DNA of 64,000 nt from Rugamonas aquatica. GTDB taxonomy: Bacteria; Pseudomonadota; Gammaproteobacteria; Burkholderiales; Burkholderiaceae_D. A program made the position numbers and the translations under genes. Numbering within the stretch: position 1 is the first letter of the stretch; every line of letters begins with the position of its first letter. Positions 17,071-26,416 of the stretch are shown piece after piece. Where the stretch lies: positions 1-64,000 of the forward strand of contig NZ_WHUG01000006.1 in assembly GCF_009380215.1 (NCBI RefSeq). The letters are read 5' to 3'. Under the pieces are notes generated by a model. It ran no database searches and had not been told where the DNA came from. It saw only the letters and a list, made by a program, of their open reading frames with translations.

Positions 17071-18438
17071 ATGCACATTCATATTCTCGGTATTTGCGGC
17101 ACCTTCATGGGCGGCCTGGCTGTCCTGGCAAAAGAAGCGGGCCACCGCGTGACTGGCTGCGATGCCAATGTTTATCCGCCGATGAGCACCCAGCTGGAAG
17201 CCCAGGGCATCGAGCTGATCCAGGGCTTCGGCCCGGAGCAGGTGCAGCTCAATCCCAACCTGTACGTGATCGGCAACGTCGTCTCGCGCGGCAATCCGCT
17301 GATCGAAGAGATCATGAACCGCGGCCTGCCTTACGTGTCCGGCCCGCAGTGGATAGGCGACCACATATTAAAAGACAAATGGGTGCTGGCCGTGGCCGGC
17401 ACGCACGGCAAGACCACCACCTCGGCCATGCTGACCTGGATACTGGAAGACGCCGGCTACGCGCCCGGCTTCCTGATCGGCGGCGTGCCGATGAACTTCG
17501 GCGTCTCGGCCCGCATGCAAGGTGATAAGGATTCTATCTTCTTCGTCATCGAAGCCGACGAGTACGACACCGCCTTCTTCGACAAGCGCAGCAAGTTCGT
17601 GCACTACCACGCCAAGACCGCGATCCTGAACAACCTGGAATACGATCACGCCGACATCTTCCCCGATCTGGGCGCCATCGAAACCCAATTCCACCATCTC
17701 GTGCGCACGGTGCCCGGCATCGGCCGGGTCGTGTTCAACGCCGACGAGGCCGCGCTGCAGCGCGTGCTCAAGCGCGGCTGCTGGAGCGAGAAGGAAAGCT
17801 TCGGCGGCAGCAAAGGCGCCGATTGGGCGATGAAGGAATACGATGACGGCAGCTTCGACGTGATCTTCGGCGGCGAAGTCGCCGGCCACGTGGCATGGAG
17901 CCTGACCGGCAAGCACAACCGCGCCAACGCGCTGGCCGCGATCGCCGCCGCCCGCCACGTCGGCGTGCCGGTGGCGCAGGCGGCCAAGTCGCTGGCCAGC
18001 TTCGAAAACGTCAAGCGCCGCATGGAAGTGCGCGGCGTGGTAAACGGTATTACTGTTTATGACGATTTCGCCCACCACCCGACCGCCATCGCCACCACCG
18101 TCGGCGGCCTGCGCCAGAAGGTGGGCAAACAAAGCCGCATCCTGGCCGTGCTGGAGCCGCGCTCCAACACCATGAAGCTGGGCGCGATGAAGGATGCGCT
18201 GCCGGGCAGCCTGTCCGACGCCGACCTGGTGTTCGGCTTCGGCAGCCAGCAGGCGCTGGGCTGGAGTCTGGGCGACGCATTGGCGCCGCTGGGCCAGATC
18301 GCCAGCGCCTATGAAGACATCGACGTGCTGGTGGCCGCCATCGTCAAGGCCGCGCAGCCGGGCGACCAGATCCTGGTGATGAGCAACGGCGGCTTCGGCG
18401 GCGTACACAACAAGATCCTGGAAGCGCTGGCGCGATGA
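17071..18438 (+). CDS. mpl: UDP-N-acetylmuramate:L-Ala-gamma-D-Glu-meso-DAP ligase
   Basis: A 455-residue Mur ligase that returns the recycled tripeptide directly to UDP-MurNAc. The N-terminal Rossmann part (MHIHILGICGTFMGGLAVLA) and the ATP P-loop VAGTHGKTTTSAML near residue 107 are typical. The phrase GGVPMNFGVSAR and the ending NGGFGGVHNKILEAL separate Mpl from MurC. Start: the ATG of MHIHILG; the frame continues upstream but over the divergent gene. It works downstream of AmpD in cell-wall recycling. The yqiA start overlaps its stop by 4 nt. Confidence 0.96.
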   Translation: MHIHILGICGTFMGGLAVLAKEAGHRVTGCDANVYPPMSTQLEAQGIELIQGFGPEQVQLNPNLYVIGNVVSRGNPLIEEIMNRGLPYVSGPQWIGDHILKDKWVLAVAGTHGKTTTSAMLTWILEDAGYAPGFLIGGVPMNFGVSARMQGDKDSIFFVIEADEYDTAFFDKRSKFVHYHAKTAILNNLEYDHADIFPDLGAIETQFHHLVRTVPGIGRVVFNADEAALQRVLKRGCWSEKESFGGSKGADWAMKEYDDGSFDVIFGGEVAGHVAWSLTGKHNRANALAAIAAARHVGVPVAQAAKSLASFENVKRRMEVRGVVNGITVYDDFAHHPTAIATTVGGLRQKVGKQSRILAVLEPRSNTMKLGAMKDALPGSLSDADLVFGFGSQQALGWSLGDALAPLGQIASAYEDIDVLVAAIVKAAQPGDQILVMSNGGFGGVHNKILEALAR

Positions 18439-19013
18439 TTCTTTATCTGCACGGATTCCGTTCATCGCCGAAATCGATGAAGGCGCGCGTGATGGCGGAA
18501 CGCATGGCGGCGCTGGGCCTGTCGGAACAGTTCATCTGCCCGCAGCTGCCGGCCTCGCCGAAACTGGCGATGGAATTGGCGCTCTCTTTAATAGACGGCA
18601 TTCCCGCCGGCGAGCTGACCATCGTCGGTTCCTCGCTGGGCGGCTACTACGCCACCTGGCTGGCCGAGCGCATCGGCTGCCGCGCCGTGTTGCTGAACCC
18701 GGCCATCGTGCCGCTCAAGGATCTGGACAAGCACGTCGGCGTGACCACGCAATTCCACTCCGACGAACCCTTCGAGTTCAAGCGCGACTATATAGAAGAG
18801 CTGCGCGCGCTGGCCGTCAACCCCGTCACGCGCCCGGAGCGCTACTTCCTGATCGCCGCCACCGGCGACGAAGTGCTGGACTATCGCGACATGGTGGCGC
18901 ACTATGCTGGCGCGCGCCAGCATGTGATCGAAGGCAGCGACCATGGCATTTCCGAGTTCCCCGACTATGTGGAGTCTGTGTTGGAGTTTTGCGGTATCGA
19001 GGCACGGCAGTGA
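18435..19013 (+). CDS. yqiA: YqiA/YcfP family alpha/beta-hydrolase
   Basis: A 192-residue small esterase-like protein. It opens MILYLHGFRSSPKSMKA, with an oxyanion-hole HGF, and carries the nucleophile elbow GSSLGGYYA near residue 72. An acidic residue follows in the ATGDEVLDY block and the catalytic His is in GSDHGISEF. E. coli YqiA has esterase activity on acyl-CoA-type substrates; the natural substrate is uncertain. ATG overlaps the mpl stop, and its own TGA overlaps the GTG of ubiC. Confidence 0.9.
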   Translation: MILYLHGFRSSPKSMKARVMAERMAALGLSEQFICPQLPASPKLAMELALSLIDGIPAGELTIVGSSLGGYYATWLAERIGCRAVLLNPAIVPLKDLDKHVGVTTQFHSDEPFEFKRDYIEELRALAVNPVTRPERYFLIAATGDEVLDYRDMVAHYAGARQHVIEGSDHGISEFPDYVESVLEFCGIEARQ

Positions 19014-19603
19014 CGGTTTCTACGCGAGGCGCTTCGCTGCGGCAGACGCAGTGGCAGCCGCACGTGCTGGCCTTGAACGCGCCGCCGGCCTACCGCCAGT
19101 GGCTGACCGCCGACGGTTCGCTGACCGCCAAGCTGAAGGCGCACAGCGATGCCTTCCGCGTGCAGTGCCTGCATCAGACCACCGCGCGCTGCCTGACGGA
19201 CGAGGCGGCCGCGATCGGCATGCATCGCCCCGGCCGCGTCTGGGAGAGGGAAGTGCTGCTGCGGTGTGATAATACGCCTGTGGTGTTCGCGCACACGGTG
19301 GTGCCGATGTCGGCCACGGCCACCGACTGGCCCCTGTTCAGCGCACTGGGCGAGCGCTCGCTGGGCACGACGCTGTTCGGCGACCCGCAGGTGCGGCGCG
19401 GTGTTTTGGAATTTGCAAGATTGCGGGAAGGGCATCCCCTGGCGCAGCGCGCGCGCAAGGCGTTGGGGCTGGATGGTCCGCAAGAACTCATATTATATGC
19501 ACGGCGCTGTTTATACAGGCGCCGTCAGGGTACCCTGCTGGTGACGGAAGTGTTTCTGCCTTCCGTGCTGGAATTGAAACTAATAACAACGAACAGAAGC
19601 TAG
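19010..19603 (+). CDS. ubiC: Chorismate lyase (chorismate-pyruvate lyase)
   Basis: A 197-residue enzyme converting chorismate to 4-hydroxybenzoate and pyruvate, the entry into ubiquinone synthesis. The active-site Arg is in VWEREVLL and the Glu in LLVTEVFLPSVL, matching the E. coli R76/E155 pair in context. The central block TDWPLFSALGERSLGTTLFGDP is typical. Start: GTG overlapping the yqiA stop (GTGA); an ATG seven codons upstream would lie inside yqiA and is less likely. The gene is followed after 2 nt by the RNase gene. Confidence 0.93.
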   Translation: MTVSTRGASLRQTQWQPHVLALNAPPAYRQWLTADGSLTAKLKAHSDAFRVQCLHQTTARCLTDEAAAIGMHRPGRVWEREVLLRCDNTPVVFAHTVVPMSATATDWPLFSALGERSLGTTLFGDPQVRRGVLEFARLREGHPLAQRARKALGLDGPQELILYARRCLYRRRQGTLLVTEVFLPSVLELKLITTNRS

Positions 19604-19605
19604 CA

Positions 19606-21633
19606 ATGAATCTATTTTTCGAAGAATCCGGCGATTTCAAGGTCGGCACCATGATGACGCAAGCCGGCGAGGCCTATCAGGTTGAAATGGCCAGCGGCAA
19701 GCGCACCAAGGTCAAGATCAAGGACGTGCTGCTGCAGTACGAGAAGCCGTCGCCGACGGATTTGATGGAACAGGCCAAGGCGGTCGCGGCCGACATCGAC
19801 CTCGACTTCCTGTGGGAAGTGGCGGGCGAAGAGGAATTCGGTTTCGCCGAACTGGGCGCGGAATACTTCGGCCACGCGCCGCTGCCGGCCGAAGCCGCCG
19901 GCCTGATCCTGAGCCTGCATTCGGCGCCGATCTACTTCTACAAGAAAGGCCGTGGCCGCTACAAGGCCGCGCCCGAGCAATCGCTGCGCGCCGCCCAGGC
20001 CGGCATCGAGAAAAAGAAACAGCAGGCGCTGATCCAGGCCGGGTATGTCGAAGAGCTGAAGGCCAACAAGCTGCCGGCCTCGATGCAGAACATCGTCATG
20101 CAGCTGCTGTTCAAGCCGGACAAGAACGCCATCGAATACAAGGCGCTGGAAGCGGCCTGCAACGAACTGCACACCAATCCGCAGCGCCTGATGCTGGCGG
20201 CCGGCGGCGTGGCGTCGCCGAAGGCGCTGCACATGGCCAAGTTCCTGTTCGAGAATTTCCCGCGCGGCGCCGGTTTCCCGGAAGTCGCCGTGCCGGTGCC
20301 GCCGACCGACCTGCCGCTGGCCAACGTGCAAGCGTTCTCGATCGACGACGTCACCACCACCGAGATCGACGACGCCTTCTCGGTCACCAGGCTGGACGAC
20401 GGCAACGTCAAGATCGGCATCCACATCGCCGCGCCGGGCCTGGGCATCAAGCCGGACGACGCGGTCGACAAGATGGCGCGCGCGCGCATGTCCACCGTCT
20501 ACATGCCTGGCGATAAGATCACCATGCTGCCGGATTCCATCGTCGAAGCGTTCACGCTGGCCGAAGGCAAGACCTGCCCGGCGCTGTCGCTGTACGCCAC
20601 GCTGAACCCGGCCGACTGGTCGGTGATCGCCACCGAGACCCGCGCCGAAATGGTGCCGATCGCGAACAACCTGCGCCACAACGACCTCGACGACCTGGTC
20701 AACGAGGAAACCCTGGCCAGCGGCGAGGGCGACTACCCGCACAAGGAATCGCTGGGCCTGATCTGGCAATGGGCGCAAGTGCTGGAAGCGGCGCGCATGG
20801 TCAAGCGCGAAGGCTTCGGCCTGAAGCCGGAACAGAACAACCGCGTCGACTTCAACTTCTACGTCGAAGACGACGTCGTCACCGTCAGCCGCCGCAAGCG
20901 CGGTGCGCCGCTGGACAAGATCGTCGCCGAGCTGATGATCTTCGCCAACAGCACCTGGGGCAAGCTGATGCACGACCATGGCGTGCCGGGCATTTACCGC
21001 AGCCAGGGCCAGGGCGTGGGCGGCTGGGCCGCCAAGATGCAGGTGCGCATGCTGACCCATGCGGCGCCGCACCAGGGCCTGGGCGTGGACCAGTACGCGT
21101 GGAGCACTTCGCCGCTGCGCCGCTATACCGACCTGGTCAACCAGTGGCAGATCCTGGCCTGCGCCGAGCACGGCGTGACCGCGCCGCTGGTGGCTTACTT
21201 CAAGCACAAGGACGCCGGCCTGTTCGCGATCGTCTCGCAGTTCGACGCCGCCTACGCCGCCTACGGCGACCACCAGTCCAACATGGAACGCTACTGGTGC
21301 CTGCGCTGGCTGGGCCAGCAGGAGGCGCGCCAGGTCGAGGCCGTGGTGCTGAAGGACGAGGTGCTGCGCCTGGTCGATATTCCGCTGATTATCCGTCTGC
21401 CGGGCATGCCGCAGGTGGCGCGCGGCGCCCAGGTCAAGCTGGACATCCTGCGCTGGGACGAGGTCGACCTGACCATCGAAGCCCGCATCCTGGAAATCCC
21501 GACCACCGATACGGTGGCCGCCGATGCCGAGCTGGACTACGAGGAAGAGGAAGTCAGCGACGCGCCGGAAGAAGCGGTGGATGCGCCGGAAGTGGCGGTC
21601 GAGGCGGCCGCCGAGGAGCCGGCGGCAGAATAA
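19606..21633 (+). CDS. RNB-domain exoribonuclease (RNase II family)
   Basis: A 675-residue 3'-5' exoribonuclease. The RNB catalytic motif is clear around residues 245-260 (AFSIDDVTTTEIDDAFSV), with the cluster of aspartates that binds magnesium. Downstream blocks HIAAPGLGI, ARMSTVYMPGDKITMLPD and the substrate-gripping SPLRRYTDLVNQWQIL are typical. The N-terminus (MNLFFEESGDFKVGTMM) and short C-terminal S1-like part resemble the RNase II-like proteins of betaproteobacteria rather than E. coli Rnb or Rnr. The last 45 residues are very acidic (EEEEVSDAPEEAVDAPEVAV), possibly a protein-binding tail. Confidence 0.92.
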   Translation: MNLFFEESGDFKVGTMMTQAGEAYQVEMASGKRTKVKIKDVLLQYEKPSPTDLMEQAKAVAADIDLDFLWEVAGEEEFGFAELGAEYFGHAPLPAEAAGLILSLHSAPIYFYKKGRGRYKAAPEQSLRAAQAGIEKKKQQALIQAGYVEELKANKLPASMQNIVMQLLFKPDKNAIEYKALEAACNELHTNPQRLMLAAGGVASPKALHMAKFLFENFPRGAGFPEVAVPVPPTDLPLANVQAFSIDDVTTTEIDDAFSVTRLDDGNVKIGIHIAAPGLGIKPDDAVDKMARARMSTVYMPGDKITMLPDSIVEAFTLAEGKTCPALSLYATLNPADWSVIATETRAEMVPIANNLRHNDLDDLVNEETLASGEGDYPHKESLGLIWQWAQVLEAARMVKREGFGLKPEQNNRVDFNFYVEDDVVTVSRRKRGAPLDKIVAELMIFANSTWGKLMHDHGVPGIYRSQGQGVGGWAAKMQVRMLTHAAPHQGLGVDQYAWSTSPLRRYTDLVNQWQILACAEHGVTAPLVAYFKHKDAGLFAIVSQFDAAYAAYGDHQSNMERYWCLRWLGQQEARQVEAVVLKDEVLRLVDIPLIIRLPGMPQVARGAQVKLDILRWDEVDLTIEARILEIPTTDTVAADAELDYEEEEVSDAPEEAVDAPEVAVEAAAEEPAAE

Positions 21634-21696
21634 AAGCCGCAGCCCCGCGCTTGCTTTGACGTAAAATCAGCCCTATCTTTTCTACCCCGGCCTCGC

Positions 21697-22584
21697 GTGA
21701 AGTCTTTCAAAGAAAATCGCTTGCTGTACTTCGCCATCGGCCTCTCGCTGATGGCGCATGGCGCCTTGCTTGCGGTGCACTTTGTCGCGCCGAGGCCGGC
21801 GCCGGTGAAACCCACCGATCCGGGGCTGGAAGTGATACTGGTGAACGCCAAGCACAGCAAGGCGCCGCTGAAGGCCGACGCGCTGGCCCAGGCCAATCTG
21901 GACGGCGGCGGCACGGTCGACAAGGGCCGTTCCAAATCGCCGCTGCCGGACATGCGCAAGATGGAAACCGGCGACAGCATCAAGGCCGCCAAGCGCCGCA
22001 TCGCCGAGCTGGAAGAGCAGCAAAAGAACCTGCTGACGCAAGCAGCCAAACAGATCCCCGTGACCGCGCCGCCGGTGACGGAAAAGAGCAAGCCCGATCC
22101 GCTGCCGACCGGCGCCGACCTGCTGGACGCCAGCAAGGCCATCGCCCGCCGCGCCGCCGAGATCAGCGAAACCATCGAGGACCAGAACAAGCGTCCGAAG
22201 AAAACCTTCATCACGCCGAGCACGCGTGGCGTGGGCTATGCGATGTACTATAAATCGATCCAGAAGCGCATCGAAGACATCGGTACGCTGAACTTCCCGC
22301 AGACCAATGGCCGCAAGCTGTACGGCCAGCTGGTGCTGTCGATCCCGGTGTTCCAGGACGGCACGATCTACGAGAAGGATGGCGGCATCAAGGTCGACCG
22401 CAGCTCCGGCAATCCGGCGCTGGACGAGGCGGCCATGCACATCGTGCGCCGGGCCGCGCCGTTCGGCAAGTTCCCGCCGAACATGCTGTCGAGCGACCGC
22501 GACGATCTGTGGGTGATCGTCACGACTTTCAAATTCACCCGCGAAGACAAATTACAAGCCGACTTGAGCGGCGGAGGACGTTGA
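21697..22584 (+). CDS. TonB-like energy transducer protein
   Basis: A 295-residue inner-membrane protein with an N-terminal helix ([21 protein letters not shown]), a Lys/Pro-containing periplasmic linker with a helical stretch near [23 protein letters not shown], and a C-terminal TonB fold (about 200-295: [33 protein letters not shown]). TonB links the proton-motive force to outer-membrane receptors. No exbBD or receptor is nearby, so it may work with a remote ExbBD. Start: GTG, giving the canonical short basic N-terminus MKSFKENR. Its TGA shares one base with the aroE ATG (TGATG). Confidence 0.88.
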   Translation: MKSFKENRLLYFAIGLSLMAHGALLAVHFVAPRPAPVKPTDPGLEVILVNAKHSKAPLKADALAQANLDGGGTVDKGRSKSPLPDMRKMETGDSIKAAKRRIAELEEQQKNLLTQAAKQIPVTAPPVTEKSKPDPLPTGADLLDASKAIARRAAEISETIEDQNKRPKKTFITPSTRGVGYAMYYKSIQKRIEDIGTLNFPQTNGRKLYGQLVLSIPVFQDGTIYEKDGGIKVDRSSGNPALDEAAMHIVRRAAPFGKFPPNMLSSDRDDLWVIVTTFKFTREDKLQADLSGGGR

Positions 22585-23402
22585 TGGACCGCTACTGCGT
22601 ATTCGGCAATCCGATTGCCCATAGCAAATCACCCGAGATACACGCCGCGTTCGCGGCGCAGACCGGGCAGGAATTGACGTATGAAAAACGGCAGGCGCCG
22701 GTGGACGGCTTCGCCGCCGCCGTGCACGCCTTCATCGCCGAGGGCGGCAAAGGCGCCAACGTCACCGTGCCGTTCAAGCTGGATGCGGTGAAAGTGGCGC
22801 AGGCGCTGACCATCCGCGCGCGCGCGGCCGGCGCCGTCAACACCTTGCACTTCACCGAAGACGGCATCGTCGGCGACAACACCGACGGCGCCGGGCTGGT
22901 GGCGGACATCGTCAACAATGCCGGCGTGCAGATCATCGGCCAGCGCGTGCTGCTGCTGGGCGCGGGCGGCGCGGCGCGTGGCGTGGTGCTGCCGATACTG
23001 GAACATCGTCCGGCGCAGCTGGTCATCGCCAACCGCACCGTGGCGACGGCCGAGGCGCTGGTGGAGCAGTTCGCCGCGCTGGGCGGCGAGGGCGTGGTGT
23101 CGGCCTGCGGCTATGCCGACCTCGACGGCGCGTTCGACCTCGTCATCAACGCCACCTCGGCCAGCCTGAGCGCCGAGTTGCCGCCGGTGCCAGCGTCGGT
23201 ATTCGCGCCCGGCGCGCTTGCTTACGACATGATGTACGCAGCCTCCCCCACCGTATTCTTGCAGTTCGCCGGCCAGCACGGCGCACGCTTGCGTGACGGC
23301 CTGGGCATGCTGGTCGAGCAGGCCGCCGAAGCCTTCAGCCTGTGGCGCGGCGTGCAGCCGGCCACCGCCGATGTGCTGCAATCGCTGCGGGACCAACTAT
23401 GA
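22584..23402 (+). CDS. aroE: Shikimate dehydrogenase
   Basis: A 272-residue NADP-dependent enzyme for step 4 of the shikimate pathway. The substrate domain begins with [17 protein letters not shown] and holds the catalytic Lys in [12 protein letters not shown] and Asp in GDNTDGAG. The nucleotide-binding loop is [16 protein letters not shown], and the NRT motif in [10 protein letters not shown] supports NADP use. C-terminal block [18 protein letters not shown] is typical. Start chosen at the ATG that overlaps the tonB-like stop. mtgA overlaps its end by 4 nt. Confidence 0.97.
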   Translation: MDRYCVFGNPIAHSKSPEIHAAFAAQTGQELTYEKRQAPVDGFAAAVHAFIAEGGKGANVTVPFKLDAVKVAQALTIRARAAGAVNTLHFTEDGIVGDNTDGAGLVADIVNNAGVQIIGQRVLLLGAGGAARGVVLPILEHRPAQLVIANRTVATAEALVEQFAALGGEGVVSACGYADLDGAFDLVINATSASLSAELPPVPASVFAPGALAYDMMYAASPTVFLQFAGQHGARLRDGLGMLVEQAAEAFSLWRGVQPATADVLQSLRDQL

Positions 23403-24106
23403 GCGCGGCCAAGGCGGGTAAATGGCGCTGGGTGAAGTGGATCTTCATCGTGCCGCTGCTGCTGGTTCTGGCCGTGCAGCTGTATTTCTTCCTGCAGATC
23501 TGGTGGTGGGTCGACCATAATCCGTCGATGACCAGCTTCATGCGCGAACAGCAGTCGGCGCTGCGCGAGAAGAATCCCAACGCCAATATCCAGCAGATGT
23601 GGGTGCCGTACAGCCGCATCTCGAACAACCTCAAGCGCGCCATCATCGCTTCCGAGGACGCCAATTTCTCCGAGCACGAGGGCGTCGACTGGGAGGCGCT
23701 GCAAAAGGCCTACGAGAAGAACAACAAGAAACACAAGGTGGTGTCCGGCGGCTCGACCATCACCCAGCAGCTGGCCAAGAATCTGTTCCTGTCCGGCTCG
23801 CGCAGCTATGTGCGCAAGGGGCAGGAGCTGGTCATCACCTACATGCTGGAAACCTTGATGGACAAGGAGCGCATCTTCGAGATCTACCTGAACGTGGTGG
23901 AGTTCGGCACCGGCACTTTCGGCGCCGAGGCGGCGGCGCGGCATTACTATGGCATCAGCGCGGCCAACCTGGGCGCGGCCCAGGCCGCCAAGCTGGCGGT
24001 GATGCTGCCCAATCCGCGTTTCTTCGACAAGCACCGCGACTCGGGCTATCTGGCGCGGCGCACCGGCGTGATCCTGCGCCGCATGGGATCGGCTGAACTA
24101 CCCTAG
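23399..24106 (+). CDS. mtgA: Monofunctional peptidoglycan glycosyltransferase
   Basis: A 235-residue GT51 enzyme that polymerises lipid II into glycan strands without a transpeptidase domain. One N-terminal membrane helix ([25 protein letters not shown]) is followed by the GT51 motifs: catalytic Glu in [17 protein letters not shown], then [15 protein letters not shown], then the second Glu region [19 protein letters not shown]. Length fits MtgA. The ATG overlaps the aroE stop. With mpl at the other end of the same overlapping run, it ties peptidoglycan recycling and synthesis to one transcript. Confidence 0.96.
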   Translation: MSAAKAGKWRWVKWIFIVPLLLVLAVQLYFFLQIWWWVDHNPSMTSFMREQQSALREKNPNANIQQMWVPYSRISNNLKRAIIASEDANFSEHEGVDWEALQKAYEKNNKKHKVVSGGSTITQQLAKNLFLSGSRSYVRKGQELVITYMLETLMDKERIFEIYLNVVEFGTGTFGAEAAARHYYGISAANLGAAQAAKLAVMLPNPRFFDKHRDSGYLARRTGVILRRMGSAELP

Positions 24107-24115
24107 GAGGCAGCG

Positions 24116-24517
24116 ATGTTAAGCAAGCAGCGTGGACTCGGATTGATACAGGTGGCCATCATCATGGCTTCGTTGGCGGCGATAGCGATGGCTTTCCTGA
24201 TGTCGGCCCGCCATGAGCGCAACTTCTTCACCGAAGGGCTGTCCAAGCTGACTGGCAAGCCGGCGCCTGCGAGTGCTGCGGCTGCTTCATCGGCTTCGGC
24301 TTCGGCCGTGGCCGTGCCGGCGGCGCCGGCCGGCGTGCTGCGCAAGTGCGTCATCGATGGCAAGACGGTGCTGTCGGACGTTGCCTGCCCGGACGGCAAG
24401 GTGGTCAAGGCCATCGACACGCGCGGCATCGAAGCGCCCAAAGTAGCCAAGCCGGACCCGGCCGACGCCGCCCCGCAGTCGGCCACCGACAAAATGATAG
24501 AAAAAGCGACCCGCTAG
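24116..24517 (+). CDS. Membrane-anchored DUF4124-like protein
   Basis: A 133-residue protein with an N-terminal hydrophobic segment (LGLIQVAIIMASLAAIAMAFLM), an Ala/Ser-rich linker, and a short C-terminal motif LRKCVIDGKTVLSDVACPDG that resembles DUF4124 domains of secreted proteobacterial proteins. The segment RGLGLIQVAII has some likeness to a prepilin leader but lacks the Glu at +5, so pilin processing is doubtful. ATG is preceded by AGGAGG. It follows mtgA by 9 nt and may be the last gene of that operon. Function unknown. Confidence 0.75.
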   Translation: MLSKQRGLGLIQVAIIMASLAAIAMAFLMSARHERNFFTEGLSKLTGKPAPASAAAASSASASAVAVPAAPAGVLRKCVIDGKTVLSDVACPDGKVVKAIDTRGIEAPKVAKPDPADAAPQSATDKMIEKATR

Positions 24518-24598
24518 GCTGAAAAACCGCATGGCAGGCTGGCCTCGGCAGGGGCTTTGCGGGTACACTTGCGCTGTTTCCAGAAGGCTCGCGTACCC

Positions 24599-25564
24599 AT
24601 GATTAATGTTTTCGTTCTCCAGAATGGCCGGCTCAACCAAGTGCCCATCGACAGTCGCGGCGATCTGGAACAGGTCGAGCCGGTCTGGGTCGATCTGACC
24701 GACCCGACGGACGACGAACGCGCATGGGTCAAGGCCATCTACGGCGTCACCTTGCCGGGCGAGGACGAGGTCAAGGACATCGAAGCGTCGGCCCGCTACT
24801 ACGAAGCGGAAAACGGCGACCTGCACCTGCGCACCGACTTCTTGCTGGAAGAAGAGGACGGCCCGTCGCGCATCGTCACGGTGGCGTTTATTTTGGCGCG
24901 CAAGATGCTGTTCTCGGTGCACACCGACGATCTGCCGGTGTTCCGCCTGGTGCGCATGCGCGCCCGCTCGCGGCCCGGCTCGATCGCCGACTACATGGAC
25001 GTGCTGCTGGACCTGTACGCGACCGACGCCGAGTATTCGGCCGACGCGCTCGAAGGCATCTACCAGAACCTGGAAGAAGTCAGCGGCCGGGTGCTGCAGG
25101 AAGAGTTCACCGACCAGGACGCGGCCGCCGCGCTGAACGCCATCGCCCACGAGGAAGACTTGAACGGCCGCATCCGCCGCAACATGATGGATACGCGGCG
25201 CGCGGTCAGCTTTTTGATGCGCGGGCGTTTGCTCAATTCGGAACAGTTCGAGGAAGCGCGCCAGATTCTGCGCGACATCGAATCGCTGGACGGCCACACG
25301 TCCTTCCTGTTCGACAAGATCAACTTCCTGATGGACGCCACGGTCGGCTTCATCAACATCAACCAGAACAAGATCATCAAGATCTTCTCGGTGGCCAGCG
25401 TGGCCTTCCTGCCGCCGACCCTGATCGCTTCGATCTACGGCATGAACTTCAAGTGGCTGCCGGAGCTGGAATGGCAGCTGGGCTACCCGTTCGCCATCGT
25501 GCTGATGATTACCAGCGCCATCGCCCCGTTCTGGTACTTCCGCCGCCGTGGATGGCTGAAATAA
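24599..25564 (+). CDS. corA: CorA-type magnesium/cobalt transporter
   Basis: A 321-residue channel of the CorA family. A large cytoplasmic N-terminal funnel domain (residues 1-255) is followed by two C-terminal membrane helices, with the pore signature YGMNFKWLPELEW between them and the basic ending WYFRRRGWLK. Length and layout match CorA. ATG start gives MINVFVLQNGRLNQV, typical of the family. Monocistronic by position; an AT-rich stretch follows. Confidence 0.94.
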   Translation: MINVFVLQNGRLNQVPIDSRGDLEQVEPVWVDLTDPTDDERAWVKAIYGVTLPGEDEVKDIEASARYYEAENGDLHLRTDFLLEEEDGPSRIVTVAFILARKMLFSVHTDDLPVFRLVRMRARSRPGSIADYMDVLLDLYATDAEYSADALEGIYQNLEEVSGRVLQEEFTDQDAAAALNAIAHEEDLNGRIRRNMMDTRRAVSFLMRGRLLNSEQFEEARQILRDIESLDGHTSFLFDKINFLMDATVGFININQNKIIKIFSVASVAFLPPTLIASIYGMNFKWLPELEWQLGYPFAIVLMITSAIAPFWYFRRRGWLK

Positions 25565-25603
25565 AAATATTGCCATATTTGGTAATTTTATTTTATATGG
25601 TTT

Positions 25604-25632
25604 CTGGAAATTAGTTTCCTGTGGGATATAAT
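25604..25632 (+). promoter_or_regulatory. Promoter of the lipoprotein gene
   Basis: A perfect -10 TATAAT (25627-25632) lies 50 nt before the lipoprotein ATG. The best -35 at 17-nt spacing, CTGGAA, is weak. An inverted repeat, GGAAA-TTAG-TTTCC, covers the -35 zone, and ATGGTT/AACCAT can form a stem right after the -10, both possible control sites. Confidence 0.5.
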
Positions 25633-25682
25633 GGTTTTAGCAATATACAACCATACATCCCATCCACTTCCAGGAACCATTC

Positions 25683-26378
25683 ATGAAAAGCCGTATCTTC
25701 CTCACGTTGTTGTCCAGCCTTGCCTTGCTGACCGGTTGTGCCACCGCGCCGCAAATGCCCGTGGCCTTGAGCCCGACGGCGCTGCCATCGGCGGGGGATG
25801 CGCACATCGGCGTGATGATGGGCACGCTGCCCAAAGTCGACACCAGCTTCCCTGGCGCTGGATGCCTGCTGTGCATGGCGGCCGCATCGATGGCCAACTC
25901 CTCGCTCACCAAACACGCCCAGGCCCTGCCGTCGGATGACCTGCTGCTCGTCAAAGGCGAGCTGGCGGACGTGCTGCGCAAGAAAGGTCAGAAGGTCACC
26001 GTGATCGATGACGCCGTCAAGATCGCCGAGCTGCCGAACGCCTCGACCCAGGGCCCCAACCTGGCCCTCAAAGACTTTTCTGCGCTGCAGAAAAAATACA
26101 AGCTGGATAAGATACTGGTGATCGACATCGTCGAAGTGGGGATCTCGCGCAATTACTCGGCCTATGTGCCGACCAGCGATCCGAAGGGTGTGGTGACCGG
26201 TTCCGCCTATCTGGTCGACCTGAAAACCAATACCTATGAATGGTACTTGCCGCTCAAGCAAAGCAAGAGCGCCAACGGCGCCTGGGACGAAGCGCCAGCC
26301 TTCCCCAGCCTGAGCAACGCTTACTTCCAAGCCATCGAAGGCGCCCGCGACAGCCTGGTGCAACCCTTCGTCAACTAA
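25683..26378 (+). CDS. Predicted lipoprotein of unknown function
   Basis: A 231-residue protein with a clear lipoprotein signal: SLALLTGC with the modified Cys at residue 19. The mature part has a strand-helix pattern with KKGQKVTVIDDAVKIAEL and KYKLDKILVIDIVEVGIS, suggesting an alpha/beta periplasmic domain, then a YLVDLKTNTYEWYLPL strand pair. A Cys pair in GCLLCMAAAS may form a disulfide. It has its own sigma-70 promoter and is followed after 38 nt by another exported protein gene. I do not recognise the family. Confidence 0.8.
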   Translation: MKSRIFLTLLSSLALLTGCATAPQMPVALSPTALPSAGDAHIGVMMGTLPKVDTSFPGAGCLLCMAAASMANSSLTKHAQALPSDDLLLVKGELADVLRKKGQKVTVIDDAVKIAELPNASTQGPNLALKDFSALQKKYKLDKILVIDIVEVGISRNYSAYVPTSDPKGVVTGSAYLVDLKTNTYEWYLPLKQSKSANGAWDEAPAFPSLSNAYFQAIEGARDSLVQPFVN

Positions 26379-26416
26379 TACCCTGCAGGCCGCTGTCGTG
26401 GCCAGGAAGAGCTAGC

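Noticed and set aside
24116-24517. Type IV prepilin
   Set aside because: The hydrophobic start resembles a pilin helix but the residue at +5 after the Gly is Gln, not Glu, and the C-terminus is DUF4124-like.
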